A stretch of 64,000 bases of DNA from Novacetimonas cocois (lineage in GTDB: Bacteria; Pseudomonadota; Alphaproteobacteria; Acetobacterales; Acetobacteraceae). The DNA lies in the NCBI RefSeq assembly GCF_003311635.1, contig NZ_QEXL01000010.1, forward strand, positions 62,001-126,000. Reading direction: 5' to 3'. The notes under the pieces were generated by a model. The model had not been told where the DNA came from and ran no database searches. It saw nothing but the letters and a program-made list of their open reading frames with translations. A program made the position numbers and the translations under genes. Positions 1-7,970 of the stretch are shown here, one piece after another. The stretch's first letter is position 1. The number at the start of each line of letters is the position of its first letter.

Positions 1-1454
1 TAGGTCAGTTCCAGATGGTTCTCGCTTCCCTGCTTCATGGTGTGGGACGCGCGGTCATAATCGCGCATGCCCGGACTGGCCCGCCCGATGCCCCAGCCCA
101 GTCCCACCGTGTCGTTGTCGCGTCCCCTGAACGGGGCCTTGAGGTTGACGCCCGCGTCGATGGCAAAGCTGATGAGGTTGCGGTCACCGCCATTGCCGGT
201 GGCGCGTGCGAAGACCCCCACCGACTGCGGCGAGGTCAGTGACGGCCGCCACAGCATCTGGTCGATGATGCCATAGATCAGCCAGTTCCCCCGGTCCCAC
301 CGTGGCGTGGTATCGCCCCCCGCCAGCACCGCGCCCCCCAGCGATCCCCCCTGCGTGTTGTAGCGGTAGTCGGGGAATTTCGCCGTGTCGTAATACCCGC
401 CAAGCTTGTACACCCCTGGCAGGCCGGGATTTTTCGTGGCGTGCGCCATGTCGGCGGGCTGCGGGTTGAGCGCGTATTGCAGTTCGGTGATCAGCAGCGC
501 GCCGGTGCCCATGTTGAACCGGGTGCCGCTGCCGTCATTGGTGGTCTGGCTTGTCGGGTCGGCCGTATTGCCGCCGTTCTGGATGGTGAAGGAGTCCCGC
601 CGGTTGCCTGGCGGGTTGTCGTCCGCTGCGGCGAACATGAAGGTAAAGGCGTCGGTCGGCCGGTAACGCAGCCGGACCGCGGGGGAGGCCAGCGGCCATG
701 ACGGGCCGCCCGCATACAGGTTGAGCGACGGCCCCATCGGCCAGCCGAAATTGGCGTTGAGGTAGAGCGACCCGTAATCGCTGATGAGGAATTCGGTATC
801 GAGGTCCTGCTGCCCGACCTTGACGTCGAGCTTCCCGTTCAGGAAGGACTGCTGGTACCACAGCTCGAACAGGCGGGTGGAACGGTCGGCCTCGAACCCG
901 CTGACGGGGTTGTAGTCGTAAAGATGGTCCTGCGAAATCGAACGGCCGCGCGTCTGCAGCGCGCTGACATTGAACAGCCCGCCCCTCAGCCCGAACAGCT
1001 TTTCAAGGTCCACCGTCAGGGTCGGCGCGGTCACCGCGTCATAGGCCGGGCCGGTGCCCGACCCGCTGCCGGCGTCGTTGCCGCTGGGCGCGCCGCCGGT
1101 CGCGTTGCCCCACAGCTCCTCCACGTCCTGAAGGCCGAAGGTGATGCCATGTTTGTACAGCCACGGCCGCAATCCGCCCATGTTGCCCAGCAGGTTGCCG
1201 CTGGTATCCAGCGTGTCGACGTCCCCTTCCGCCGGGGCGGCGGTCGAATCGTGCACCGTCGCGGGATCGATCTGCGAAATCAGGGGGGTGGAATTGCCCA
1301 GCCGTGCGCGTCCCTGCGCAACCTGCGTGCGCGGGACCTGCGCATGGGCGGACACGCCCGGCGACGCAAGCACGCAGGCTGCGGCCGCCAGTATCGTCAG
1401 CAGGGCGGCGCGGGAAATGCCGCCGCGCGGGCAGGGGGGCAGGCGGCGGGTCAT
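1..1454 (-). CDS. Carbohydrate-selective porin, OprB family (3' end outside window)
   Basis: An outer-membrane beta-barrel porin, probably for sugar uptake. The start codon is the ATG at 1454 and the frame stays open to base 1, so at least 484 residues are present and the C-terminus is missing. The N-terminus has a typical signal peptide (Arg-rich start, hydrophobic AALLTILAAAACVLA, then SAHAQ). The mature part carries OprB-type stretches: LLGNMGGLRPWLYKHGI near residue 85, a VKVGQQDLDTEF segment, then repeated aromatic beta-strand patterns such as GNWLIYGIIDQMLWRP and GVFARATG. It is divergent from the LysR-type gene that follows, with 311 bp between the two starts. The family call is firm; the substrate is unknown. 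Confidence 0.85.
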   Translation of the reverse strand, partial: MTRRLPPCPRGGISRAALLTILAAAACVLASPGVSAHAQVPRTQVAQGRARLGNSTPLISQIDPATVHDSTAAPAEGDVDTLDTSGNLLGNMGGLRPWLYKHGITFGLQDVEELWGNATGGAPSGNDAGSGSGTGPAYDAVTAPTLTVDLEKLFGLRGGLFNVSALQTRGRSISQDHLYDYNPVSGFEADRSTRLFELWYQQSFLNGKLDVKVGQQDLDTEFLISDYGSLYLNANFGWPMGPSLNLYAGGPSWPLASPAVRLRYRPTDAFTFMFAAADDNPPGNRRDSFTIQNGGNTADPTSQTTNDGSGTRFNMGTGALLITELQYALNPQPADMAHATKNPGLPGVYKLGGYYDTAKFPDYRYNTQGGSLGGAVLAGGDTTPRWDRGNWLIYGIIDQMLWRPSLTSPQSVGVFARATGNGGDRNLISFAIDAGVNLKAPFRGRDNDTVGLGWGIGRASPGMRDYDRASHTMKQGSENHLELT

Positions 1455-1765
1455 GGGCGCGGTTTCACCTCTGGCGTGTCCCGGCGGCTGGCATGGCGGG
1501 CAGGGACCCGATGGCCGCCGCGCATTTTCCGGCGGCGGTGCCAGGGGCGCCGGAACGTCTCCTGTGATGCGCGGGCAGGGCGGGCAGTGACATGATGGGG
1601 CGCACCTATATCCCATCGGCGCAGGGGGTAACAGTGTGCAATAATGGCACCAGCCATCGCGCCAGCCGATGCGCCGCCGGCGTTCCCGTGACGGTCCGGC
1701 GTGACGGGCGGACGGGAATGCCATATCATCGCCGCCGGTGTTCCTGACGTGGACGGTGTGGCGAC
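1455..1765. other. Divergent intergenic region, porin / LysR gene
   Basis: These 311 bases lie between two divergent starts and must hold both promoters. I see no gene in it and no convincing sigma-70 pair or long palindrome. LysR-type regulators often control the divergent neighbour, so an operator here is possible but not visible. Confidence 0.4.
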
Positions 1766-2689
1766 GTGGCGCTGGCAAGACGGTTTCTCCCCTCGATTTC
1801 GCTGCTCTGTTCGTTCGAGGCGGCGGCCCGTCACCAGAACTTCACCACGGCGGCGACCGAACTGCACCTGACGCAAAGCGCCATCAGCCGCCATATCCGC
1901 GCGCTGGAGGCACAGCTTGGCGCGGAACTGTTCATCCGCGAACGCCAGACCGTGCGCCTGACCATCGCGGGCGAGGTCTATGCCCGTGAAATCCGCGAGG
2001 CGCTGAAACACATCTCCACCGCGACGCTGGGCTTTCGCGCCAGCCCCAGTGGCGGCACCTTCAACCTTGCGGTGCTGCCGACCTTTGGCGCGCGATGGCT
2101 GGCCCCGCGCGTGCCCGTGTTCCAGCGGCTGCATCCGGACATCACCATCAACCTGTTCACCCGTCCCGTCCCGTTTGAATTCGCGGCGGAAATGCTGGAC
2201 GCGGCCATCCATTACGGCCTTGCCGACTGGCCGGGGGCAGAGATGGAATTCCTGATGCATGAACAGGTCGTCCCGGTGTGCAGCCCCGACATGGCGGGAC
2301 ATTTCCACTTTCGCGCCCCGGCGGACCTGCTGCGCGCGCCGCTGCTGCATCTGGTGTCGCGGCCCGATGCGTGGGAACGCTGGTTCCATGCCCATGATGT
2401 CGATGCGCGCCAGATTCATGGCATGCTGTGCGATCAGTTCGCGACCATCACGCAGGCGGCGCGCGCGGGCGCGGGGCTGGCGCTGCTGCCGCGCTTCCTG
2501 ATTGCGGAAGAACTGTCGCGCGGCGAACTGGTGGAGGTCGCGCCCCCCGCGCCGCACATGGCGGAGGAAGCCTATTACCTCGTCTGGCCCGTCAACCGCG
2601 CACGCTACGCCCCGCTGGTGGCGTTCCGCGACTGGCTTCGCGGCGAAGCGGCGGATCCCCGACAGGTCATGGTGTCCAGAGGTCCGTGA
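1766..2689 (+). CDS. LysR-family transcriptional regulator (GcvA-like)
   Basis: A 307-residue LysR-type activator/repressor. The N-terminal winged helix-turn-helix is clear (FTTAATELHLTQSAISRHI, about residues 26-45, followed by LGAELFIRE), and the remainder fits the LysR effector-binding domain. The start is a GTG at 1766, placed a few residues before the conserved RRFLPSISLLCSFEAAAR stretch where this subfamily normally begins. The last eight codons (QVMVSRGP) and the stop lie inside a GC-rich repeat that recurs 200 bp downstream, so the C-terminus has been rewritten by a repeat. The gene converges on the amaA/amaB-like pair; the pipecolate regulator AmaR of pseudomonads is also a LysR protein, so control of that pair is plausible. 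It could equally control the divergent porin. Confidence 0.9.
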   Translation: MALARRFLPSISLLCSFEAAARHQNFTTAATELHLTQSAISRHIRALEAQLGAELFIRERQTVRLTIAGEVYAREIREALKHISTATLGFRASPSGGTFNLAVLPTFGARWLAPRVPVFQRLHPDITINLFTRPVPFEFAAEMLDAAIHYGLADWPGAEMEFLMHEQVVPVCSPDMAGHFHFRAPADLLRAPLLHLVSRPDAWERWFHAHDVDARQIHGMLCDQFATITQAARAGAGLALLPRFLIAEELSRGELVEVAPPAPHMAEEAYYLVWPVNRARYAPLVAFRDWLRGEAADPRQVMVSRGP

Positions 2690-2721
2690 CCTCTGGTGGG
2701 GGTTCGGGGGCAAAGCCCCTG
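2663..2721 (+). repeat. GC-rich hairpin repeat, family 2, copy 1
   Basis: The first 24 bases are identical to copy 2 at 2861. Two hairpins are visible: AGAGGTC/GACCTCT around 2678-2694, and GGGGC/GCCCC around 2706-2720. The copy begins inside the LysR gene and includes its stop codon. Confidence 0.85.
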
Positions 2722-2860
2722 AATGTGTGACGCCATTGCGTGCGGGGATATCCGGGCGCTGCCCGGACCCGGCAGGGAGCGCGGCTCCTTGCACCCTGAT
2801 ACCTGAAGGGCAGGCCCGGGAAAGGCATCGAAAGGCAACGCCCGGAGGTTTCTGCCGTTT
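2722..2860. repeat. GC-rich hairpin spacer between the family 2 copies
   Basis: This segment contains further short inverted repeats, for example GGGCGCTGCCC near 2756 and GGGAGCGCGGCTCC near 2775. Together with copies 1 and 2 it looks like one composite element of roughly 255 bp. No gene is visible. Confidence 0.5.
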
Positions 2861-2919
2861 CAGGTCATGGTGTCCAGAGGTCCGCGACCTCTGGCGGGGT
2901 GCAGGGGCAGCGCCCCTGC
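2861..2919 (+). repeat. GC-rich hairpin repeat, family 2, copy 2
   Basis: It matches copy 1 for its first 24 bases and then diverges in sequence while keeping both stems: AGAGGTC/GACCTCT, and a near-perfect palindrome around GCAGGGGCAGCGCCCCTGC at 2901-2919. It ends about 8 bp from the stop codon of the convergent dehydrogenase gene and may act as that gene's terminator, although no T-run is present. Confidence 0.85.
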
Positions 2920-2927
2920 GTATGGCC

Positions 2928-4442
2928 TCAGCCCACGTCGAACTTCACGCCCTGCGCCAGCGGCAGGGTGCGGCCGTAATTGATGGTGTTCGTCTGACGG
3001 CGCATATAGCCGCGCCATGCGTCGGATCCGGATTCGCGGCCGCCGCCGGTCTCCTTCTCCCCGCCGAACGCCCCGCCGATTTCCGCGCCGGATGGGCCGA
3101 TATTGACGTTGGCGATGCCGCAGTCGGACCCGGCGGCGGACAGGAACTGCTCCACCTCCAGAAGGTTGGTGCCGAAGATGGAGGAGGACAGGCCCTGCGG
3201 CACGTCGTTCTGCAGCGCGATCGCCTGGTCAAGGTCGCTGTATTTCAGCACGTACAGGATCGGGGCGAAGGTTTCCTCCACCACCGGGCCGACCTGCGCG
3301 GGCATTTCCACCAGCGCGGGGCGGACATAGAACGATCCCGGACCGTTGACGTCCACGCGTTCGCCGCCATGGACGGTGCCGCCGGCGGCTTTCGCGGCCT
3401 TCAGGCTGTCCTGCATCGCGGTGAACGCGGCCTGATCAATCAGCGGACCGACCAGCGCGTCGCCGGTGACGGGGCAGCCGACGGAAATGTTCGCGTACAC
3501 CTGCTTCAGCTTCCCGATCAGGGCGTCATACACGCTTTCATGCACGATCAGGCGGCGCAGCGTGGTGCAGCGCTGTCCCGCCGTGCCCATCGCGCCGAAC
3601 GCCACCGCGCGCAGCGTCAGGTCAAGGTCGGCCGACGGCGTGACGATGGAGGCGTTGTTGCCGCCGAGTTCAAGGATGGAACGGCCAAAGCGGCGCGCCA
3701 CGCGTTCGCCCACGATACGGCCCATGCGGGTCGATCCGGTGGCGGAAATGACCGGCAGGCGCCCGTCATCGACCAGCATCTGCCCGATCGCGCCATCACC
3801 GATGACCAGCGCCGACAGCCCGGCCGGCGCATCCGCGCCAAAGCGGCGCAGGGCCTCGTCAAACAGGGCATGGGTGGCAAGGGCGGTCAGCGGGGTCTTT
3901 TCCGACGGCTTCCAGATGCACGGGTCGCCACACACCAGCGCCAGCGCCGCATTCCACGACCACACGGCGACGGGGAAGTTGAAGGCGGAGATGATGCCGA
4001 CCACGCCCGCGGGGTGCCACTGCTCGATCAGGCGGTGGTCGGGGCGTTCGGACTGGATCGTCAGGCCGTAAAGCTGGCGCGACAGGCCGACGGCGAAGTC
4101 GCAGATGTCGATCATTTCCTGGACTTCGCCCTGTCCTTCCGACACGACCTTGCCCGCCTCGAACGAGACGAGACGGCCCAGCGCCTCCTTGTTTTCACGC
4201 AGGACGTTGCCCAGGATGCGCACCAGTTCGCCACGCCGGGGGGCGGGCATCCTGCGCCATGCGACAAAGGCGTCGGCGGCGCGGGCGATCACGCCCTCCA
4301 CTTCTTTGACGGACACGGTGGGAACGCGCGCGATCTCCTCCCCCGTGATGGGGGTGCGCACGATCAGGTCGCCGCCGGTATAGGCCTCACGCGGGACGCC
4401 GAGCTTCTGCAAAAGGGCATGTACGTCGGATACGATGGTCAT
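2928..4442 (-). CDS. amaB: Aldehyde dehydrogenase, ALDH7 type (piperidine-6-carboxylate / aminoadipate semialdehyde dehydrogenase)
   Basis: A 504-residue NAD(P)-dependent aldehyde dehydrogenase. Motifs are a Rossmann segment with SATGSTRMG, catalytic Glu in RSILELGGNNASIV, and catalytic Cys292 in GTAGQRCTTLRRL. The sequence resembles ALDH7 (antiquitin/AmaB), which oxidises alpha-aminoadipate semialdehyde, formed from piperidine-6-carboxylate, to aminoadipate in lysine catabolism. The start at 4442 was chosen because AGGAAG sits just upstream; a longer frame to 4517 adds 25 residues unlike the family. It lies 46 bp downstream of an AmaA-like FAD oxidase gene on the same strand, so the two probably form an operon. 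The family call is firm; the substrate is inferred from family and partner. Confidence 0.88.
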   Translation of the reverse strand: MTIVSDVHALLQKLGVPREAYTGGDLIVRTPITGEEIARVPTVSVKEVEGVIARAADAFVAWRRMPAPRRGELVRILGNVLRENKEALGRLVSFEAGKVVSEGQGEVQEMIDICDFAVGLSRQLYGLTIQSERPDHRLIEQWHPAGVVGIISAFNFPVAVWSWNAALALVCGDPCIWKPSEKTPLTALATHALFDEALRRFGADAPAGLSALVIGDGAIGQMLVDDGRLPVISATGSTRMGRIVGERVARRFGRSILELGGNNASIVTPSADLDLTLRAVAFGAMGTAGQRCTTLRRLIVHESVYDALIGKLKQVYANISVGCPVTGDALVGPLIDQAAFTAMQDSLKAAKAAGGTVHGGERVDVNGPGSFYVRPALVEMPAQVGPVVEETFAPILYVLKYSDLDQAIALQNDVPQGLSSSIFGTNLLEVEQFLSAAGSDCGIANVNIGPSGAEIGGAFGGEKETGGGRESGSDAWRGYMRRQTNTINYGRTLPLAQGVKFDVG

Positions 4443-4488
4443 ATGTCTTCCTGTTTCTTCAGTCCTGTGCGGGATGTGCGCGCGGCGG

Positions 4489-5775
4489 CTACAGCCATCC
4501 CGTCCCGGCGTGGGCAACGGCCGAGCCCACGGTATAAAAGGCCTCGCGCGCCGCGCGGGCGCGGGCCGGCTGCGTCGTGCTGCGGGGCAGGGGCATCTGG
4601 GCCATGGTGATCTGGCCGCATATCAGTTGCGCCAGCACCATGCCAAAGGCCGTCCCCGGTGAAATCCCCCGCCCGTTATAGCCGCTGATGGACACCACGT
4701 TGGGCGCCAGCTGATGGAAACGCGGCACCGCGTCGGTGGTCATGCCGATGCTGCCGTACCATTCGGTTTCAAAGGGTTCGTGCTTCAGCTGCGGGAAAAT
4801 CCGGCCCAGCGCCCGGCGTCCCCACGCATGGTGGATGGCCCGCCCCGCGCGGTCAAGGGCGCCGACGCTGCCAAGGACCATGCGGCCCGCCTGGTCCAGC
4901 CGGAACGAGGTCAGGATTTCGCGCGTGTCCCATGCGCCCTGCCGCTGGGGCAGGATCGTCTCCAGCAGCCGGGGGGGAAGGGGACGCGTGGCAAGGTTGA
5001 AATACGGAAGGTGGACCAGTTCCGCGCGCAGTTCGGGCCACATGTTGGTGGTATAGGCATTGGTTGCCACGATGATCCAGCGCGCGCGCACCGACCCGCC
5101 GCCGCTGGTGCGCAGGTGCCACCATTCGCCCGCCTGCTGCGCGCCGGTGACGCGGGTATGGGTGTGGATGCGCGCCCCCGCCCCGATCGCGGCGCGCGCC
5201 AGCCCCCGGGCATAGGCCAGCGGCTGTATCGTGCCCGCGCGTTCATCCAGAAGCGCGCCGGTATAGGCGGTGCTGCCGATATGGCGCGCGGCCTCGGTCG
5301 CGTCCATCAGGCGCACCGGCGCGCCAAGCGCCTGCCACTGGCGTTCGCGTTCGCGCAGGTTTTCCAGCCCGCCATTCCCCACGGCGCAGTGCAGGGTGCC
5401 GGTCGGCGTGGCCTCGCACGCGATGGCGTGTTTTTCCACCAGGTCGAACACCAGACGCGGCCCGTTGCCCAGCAGGTCCAGCACGCGCCGGCCCATCGTC
5501 GCCCCCAGCGTCGCCATCAGGTCCTGCGGCATGACCCACAGCCCCGCATTCACCAGCCCGACATTGCGACCCGACCCGCCAAAGCCGATTTCCTCGGCCT
5601 CCAGCACCACGACATCGTGCGATTCCTGCGCAAGGTGCAGCGCCGCCGACAGCCCGGTATAGCCCGCGCCGATGATGGCGACATCGGTATCCACATGTCC
5701 GTACAGAAGCGTCGTCGATGGCGCGGGTGGCGCGGTCAGTTCCCAAAGACCGTGACTGCGCGGGTCGTTCTGCAT
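4489..5775 (-). CDS. amaA: FAD-dependent amino acid oxidase, L-pipecolate oxidase-like
   Basis: A 428-residue DAO-family flavoenzyme. The FAD-binding dinucleotide motif is at the N-terminus (DVAIIGAGYTGLSAALHLA, then VVVLEAEEIGFGGSGRN), and the C-terminal FAD-contact stretch is GYNGRGISPGTAFG. Close relatives are L-pipecolate oxidase AmaA and gamma-glutamylputrescine oxidase PuuB. The following ALDH7-type gene favours AmaA, which makes piperideine-6-carboxylate from pipecolate. Two ATG codons are near the start; the one at 5775 is preferred because AGGGGGA lies about 6-7 bases before it, whereas the one at 5781 abuts that site. The pair probably makes aminoadipate from L-pipecolate; PuuB-like activity is the main alternative. 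Confidence 0.82.
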   Translation of the reverse strand: MQNDPRSHGLWELTAPPAPSTTLLYGHVDTDVAIIGAGYTGLSAALHLAQESHDVVVLEAEEIGFGGSGRNVGLVNAGLWVMPQDLMATLGATMGRRVLDLLGNGPRLVFDLVEKHAIACEATPTGTLHCAVGNGGLENLRERERQWQALGAPVRLMDATEAARHIGSTAYTGALLDERAGTIQPLAYARGLARAAIGAGARIHTHTRVTGAQQAGEWWHLRTSGGGSVRARWIIVATNAYTTNMWPELRAELVHLPYFNLATRPLPPRLLETILPQRQGAWDTREILTSFRLDQAGRMVLGSVGALDRAGRAIHHAWGRRALGRIFPQLKHEPFETEWYGSIGMTTDAVPRFHQLAPNVVSISGYNGRGISPGTAFGMVLAQLICGQITMAQMPLPRSTTQPARARAAREAFYTVGSAVAHAGTGWL

Positions 5776-5928
5776 GCACATTCCCCCTGTGGCCGTCGCC
5801 CTGTGGCCGTGATGTTCAGGCCATGAGTTCCGGGGGCCGGTTTTCCTGTGGCCCCGCCGGTTTCATGGCCGCGGCGGGGGGAGGGTATTTTCGATCGGAT
5901 GCGGTGCAAAACGATATTCGGAACTGTA

Positions 5929-5949
5929 GTCATTCCAATCCGGAATGAC
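5929..5949. promoter_or_regulatory. Palindrome upstream of amaA (possible operator)
   Basis: A perfect 8-bp inverted repeat, GTCATTCC / GGAATGAC, separated by 5 bases, about 150 bp upstream of the amaA start and downstream of the EamA gene. Its position suits an operator for amaAB, but no regulator can be assigned from sequence alone. Confidence 0.4.
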
Positions 5950-6000
5950 CTGTCATCGCCCGCGCATCGCCTTGTGGCCCGACCGCGATGGCGGGGCGCG

Positions 6001-6909
6001 TCATTCCCCGCCCGGCGGCAGCCGTCGCACCGGCGCGCGGCCCAGCGTGTTGGCAAGGAACACGCCCGCCATCACCACGCCGCCGCCCAGCAGGGTGCGC
6101 GGTTCCGGGACCTCGTGCACCAGCACGAACGATTCCACCAGCGTGACAGGCGGCAGCAGGTACAGCAGCCCCGACGCCCGCGCGACGCCCATTTCGCCCA
6201 CGACCCATGTCCATGCCGCGTACCCGACAAAGGCCGGCAGGACGCCAAGCTGCAGGATCCCGAGCCTGCCCATCACCGGCATGTGCGGCACGGTCGCCAG
6301 CGCGCGGGGCAGCCACGGCAGCAGGACAAGCGCGCCGACGATCAGCACGTATGCCGTCGTGTTCATCGCGCCATATGTCTGGATCAGGCGTTTCTGCATC
6401 GTGGTGTAAAGCGCGCTTGCCAGTGCCGCGCCAAGGACAAGCGTCGTGCCGGACCCAAAGGACAGTCCCCCCGGTTCGCCCCCCGCGATGGTGATGACGC
6501 CCGCAAAGCTGATGAGCGAGCCTGCCCATCCCCACGGCGTCAGCCGTTCGCCCATCACCGCCACGGCGATGGCGGCGGCCATCAGGGGCGCGGAACTGAT
6601 GAGCAGGCTGGCCGCCCCGGCGGAAACGCTGAGTTCGCCGGTATTGAACAGCACGTTGTACAGGCTGATGCCGATGCCCCCGCACGCGACAAGGCGCGGG
6701 ATGTCGGCCATGCGCGGCAGCGGCGCGCGCTTTGCCAGCAGCCACACCACCGACAGCAGCGCGGCGATGGCATAGCGCACGGCGGCCAGGGGCACCGGCG
6801 CGATATCGTGCATGACGATGCGGACGATGGGATAGGCGCTGCCCCATGACAGCAGGGCCACGCTGGCCCACAGGGCAACCAGTCGGGGATGGCGAAGGCG
6901 TATGGTCAT
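6001..6909 (-). CDS. DMT-superfamily EamA transporter
   Basis: A 302-residue inner-membrane protein with about ten hydrophobic segments in two homologous EamA halves. Visible segments include VALWASVALLSWGSAYPIVR at the N-terminus, SAGAASLLISSAPLMAAAIA in the first half, and GILQLGVLPAFVGYAAWTWV then ASGLLYLLPPVTLVESFVLV in the second. Members export amino acids or other metabolites. The start at 6909 (MTIRLRH) places the first membrane segment at the usual distance; an upstream ATG at 6960 would add 17 poorly fitting residues. It lies upstream of the pipecolate genes on the same strand, 220 bp away, so co-regulation is possible but unproven. Substrate unknown. Confidence 0.88.
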   Translation of the reverse strand: MTIRLRHPRLVALWASVALLSWGSAYPIVRIVMHDIAPVPLAAVRYAIAALLSVVWLLAKRAPLPRMADIPRLVACGGIGISLYNVLFNTGELSVSAGAASLLISSAPLMAAAIAVAVMGERLTPWGWAGSLISFAGVITIAGGEPGGLSFGSGTTLVLGAALASALYTTMQKRLIQTYGAMNTTAYVLIVGALVLLPWLPRALATVPHMPVMGRLGILQLGVLPAFVGYAAWTWVVGEMGVARASGLLYLLPPVTLVESFVLVHEVPEPRTLLGGGVVMAGVFLANTLGRAPVRRLPPGGE

Positions 6910-7029
6910 GGCGCACAGGGATATGCCCGCGCCCGCCCGCAGGCAACCGGCCATATGCACCTGCCGCCATGTTTATGACCGCACGATCGCGATAGCAGGA
7001 CGGGACCGGCGGGTTCATCCCGTGACCGT

Positions 7030-7111
7030 AAAGAAGTTTTTGGTAAAGCTTTTTGCAAAAAGCTTTGAAAGACGTCGCCTTTTTAAAAAAAGGCGACACC
7101 CAGAAACTTTT
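7030..7111 (-). repeat. Two-hairpin intergenic repeat, family 1, copy A
   Basis: Read on the minus strand: outer arm, hairpin H2 (GTCGCC/GGCGAC), hairpin H1 (AAGCTTTTTGCAAAAAGCTT, imperfect here), outer arm. It lies 87 bp beyond the 3' end of the AhpD-like gene with its H2 side facing that gene. Strand here and in the other copies means the orientation in which H2 comes first. Confidence 0.95.
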
Positions 7112-7139
7112 GTTTGTTGTTTTCAAACGGTTCCCCGGC

Positions 7140-7172
7140 AGGACACCGCCTTCATGAAAAAAGGCGGTGTCC
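7140..7172. repeat. Strong inverted repeat beside copy A
   Basis: A 13-bp perfect stem, AGGACACCGCCTT / AAGGCGGTGTCCT, with a 7-base loop, between repeat copy A and the stop codon of the AhpD-like gene 26 bp away. It could form the 3' end of that transcript, though no T-run follows on either strand. Confidence 0.65.
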
Positions 7173-7197
7173 TGAAACGGTTTTCAGGGCGAGGGGA

Positions 7198-7539
7198 TCA
7201 GCCCTTCAGCGCGTCCACCGCATCAAGGATGCGCGCGGAATAGACAAGGGCCGCGCCCGCGTTCATCGCCACGGCCACGCCCAGGGCCTCGGCAATTTCC
7301 TCCCGCGTGGCGCCGGCCTTGACCGCTTCGGCCGAATGGACGGTGATGCAGCCATCGCAACGCGTCGTCGCCGCGACCGCAAGGGCGATCAGTTCCCGCG
7401 TTTTCGCATCCAGATGCCCGGTTTTCGCCCCGGCCTCGCTGGCGGTGACGACGCCCTCCACCGTGCCGGGCGACAGGGTCGCGACCTTGCCAAATCCCTG
7501 TTCCAGCTGCGTGCGATAGGTGTTCCAGTCCATCATCAT
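7198..7539 (-). CDS. AhpD-like / carboxymuconolactone decarboxylase family protein
   Basis: A 113-residue single-domain protein of the alkylhydroperoxidase D-like superfamily. The redox motif CxxC with the downstream His is present (TTRCDGCITVHSAEAVKAGA, about residues 58-77), which implies peroxidase or thiol-disulfide activity rather than true lactone decarboxylation. The helical C-terminus (REEIAEALGVAVAMNAGAAL) is typical. The start at 7539 is supported by AGAGGA nine bases upstream; two further in-frame ATGs follow at once. The gene stands alone between ribokinase and the EamA exporter, all on the minus strand but separated by large gaps. Confidence 0.9.
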   Translation of the reverse strand: MMMDWNTYRTQLEQGFGKVATLSPGTVEGVVTASEAGAKTGHLDAKTRELIALAVAATTRCDGCITVHSAEAVKAGATREEIAEALGVAVAMNAGAALVYSARILDAVDALKG

Positions 7540-7970
7540 GGGGCTTGTTCCTCTGGTGGTCGGGGTGGTTGCGATCCCGCCCGCGCGTGGCCGGGCGGGA
7601 CATCGTTAAGGCACGTCCATGGCGGTTTCCCGCCATGCCGCCATCATGGCGACGGTCCGGTCGGGACATGGCAATGTTGCCCGCCGCCGCGTCGCCCTGT
7701 CGTGCATGGTGGACATCCCGGCAACCGCGCGTTCCGGCGGTTCGTGCGTGGGAAAGGGGAGTGGATGCCTGCCCCTCCCCATCTGTGCCGCCCGTACCGG
7801 GCTGGCGGGGCCGACGGCGGCGTAACCGCCATGCGCGGATCGGGCGTCCGGTCCGTTGCATCAGGATGCGGCGGGTGCGTGCTTCATCCCGTCAAGCCTA
7901 CCGACCGGGGAAGGGGCAGGGAATTCACTTTGGCGTGCAACCCGCCCGCGACATCGGGCCACGGGGCCGC
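7540..7970. other. Intergenic region, no gene recognised
   Basis: A GC-rich 431-bp gap between the ribokinase 3' end and the AhpD-like start. It presumably holds the AhpD promoter. Open frames on both strands lack recognisable protein features or ribosome sites, and I see no repeat-family copy. Confidence 0.4.
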
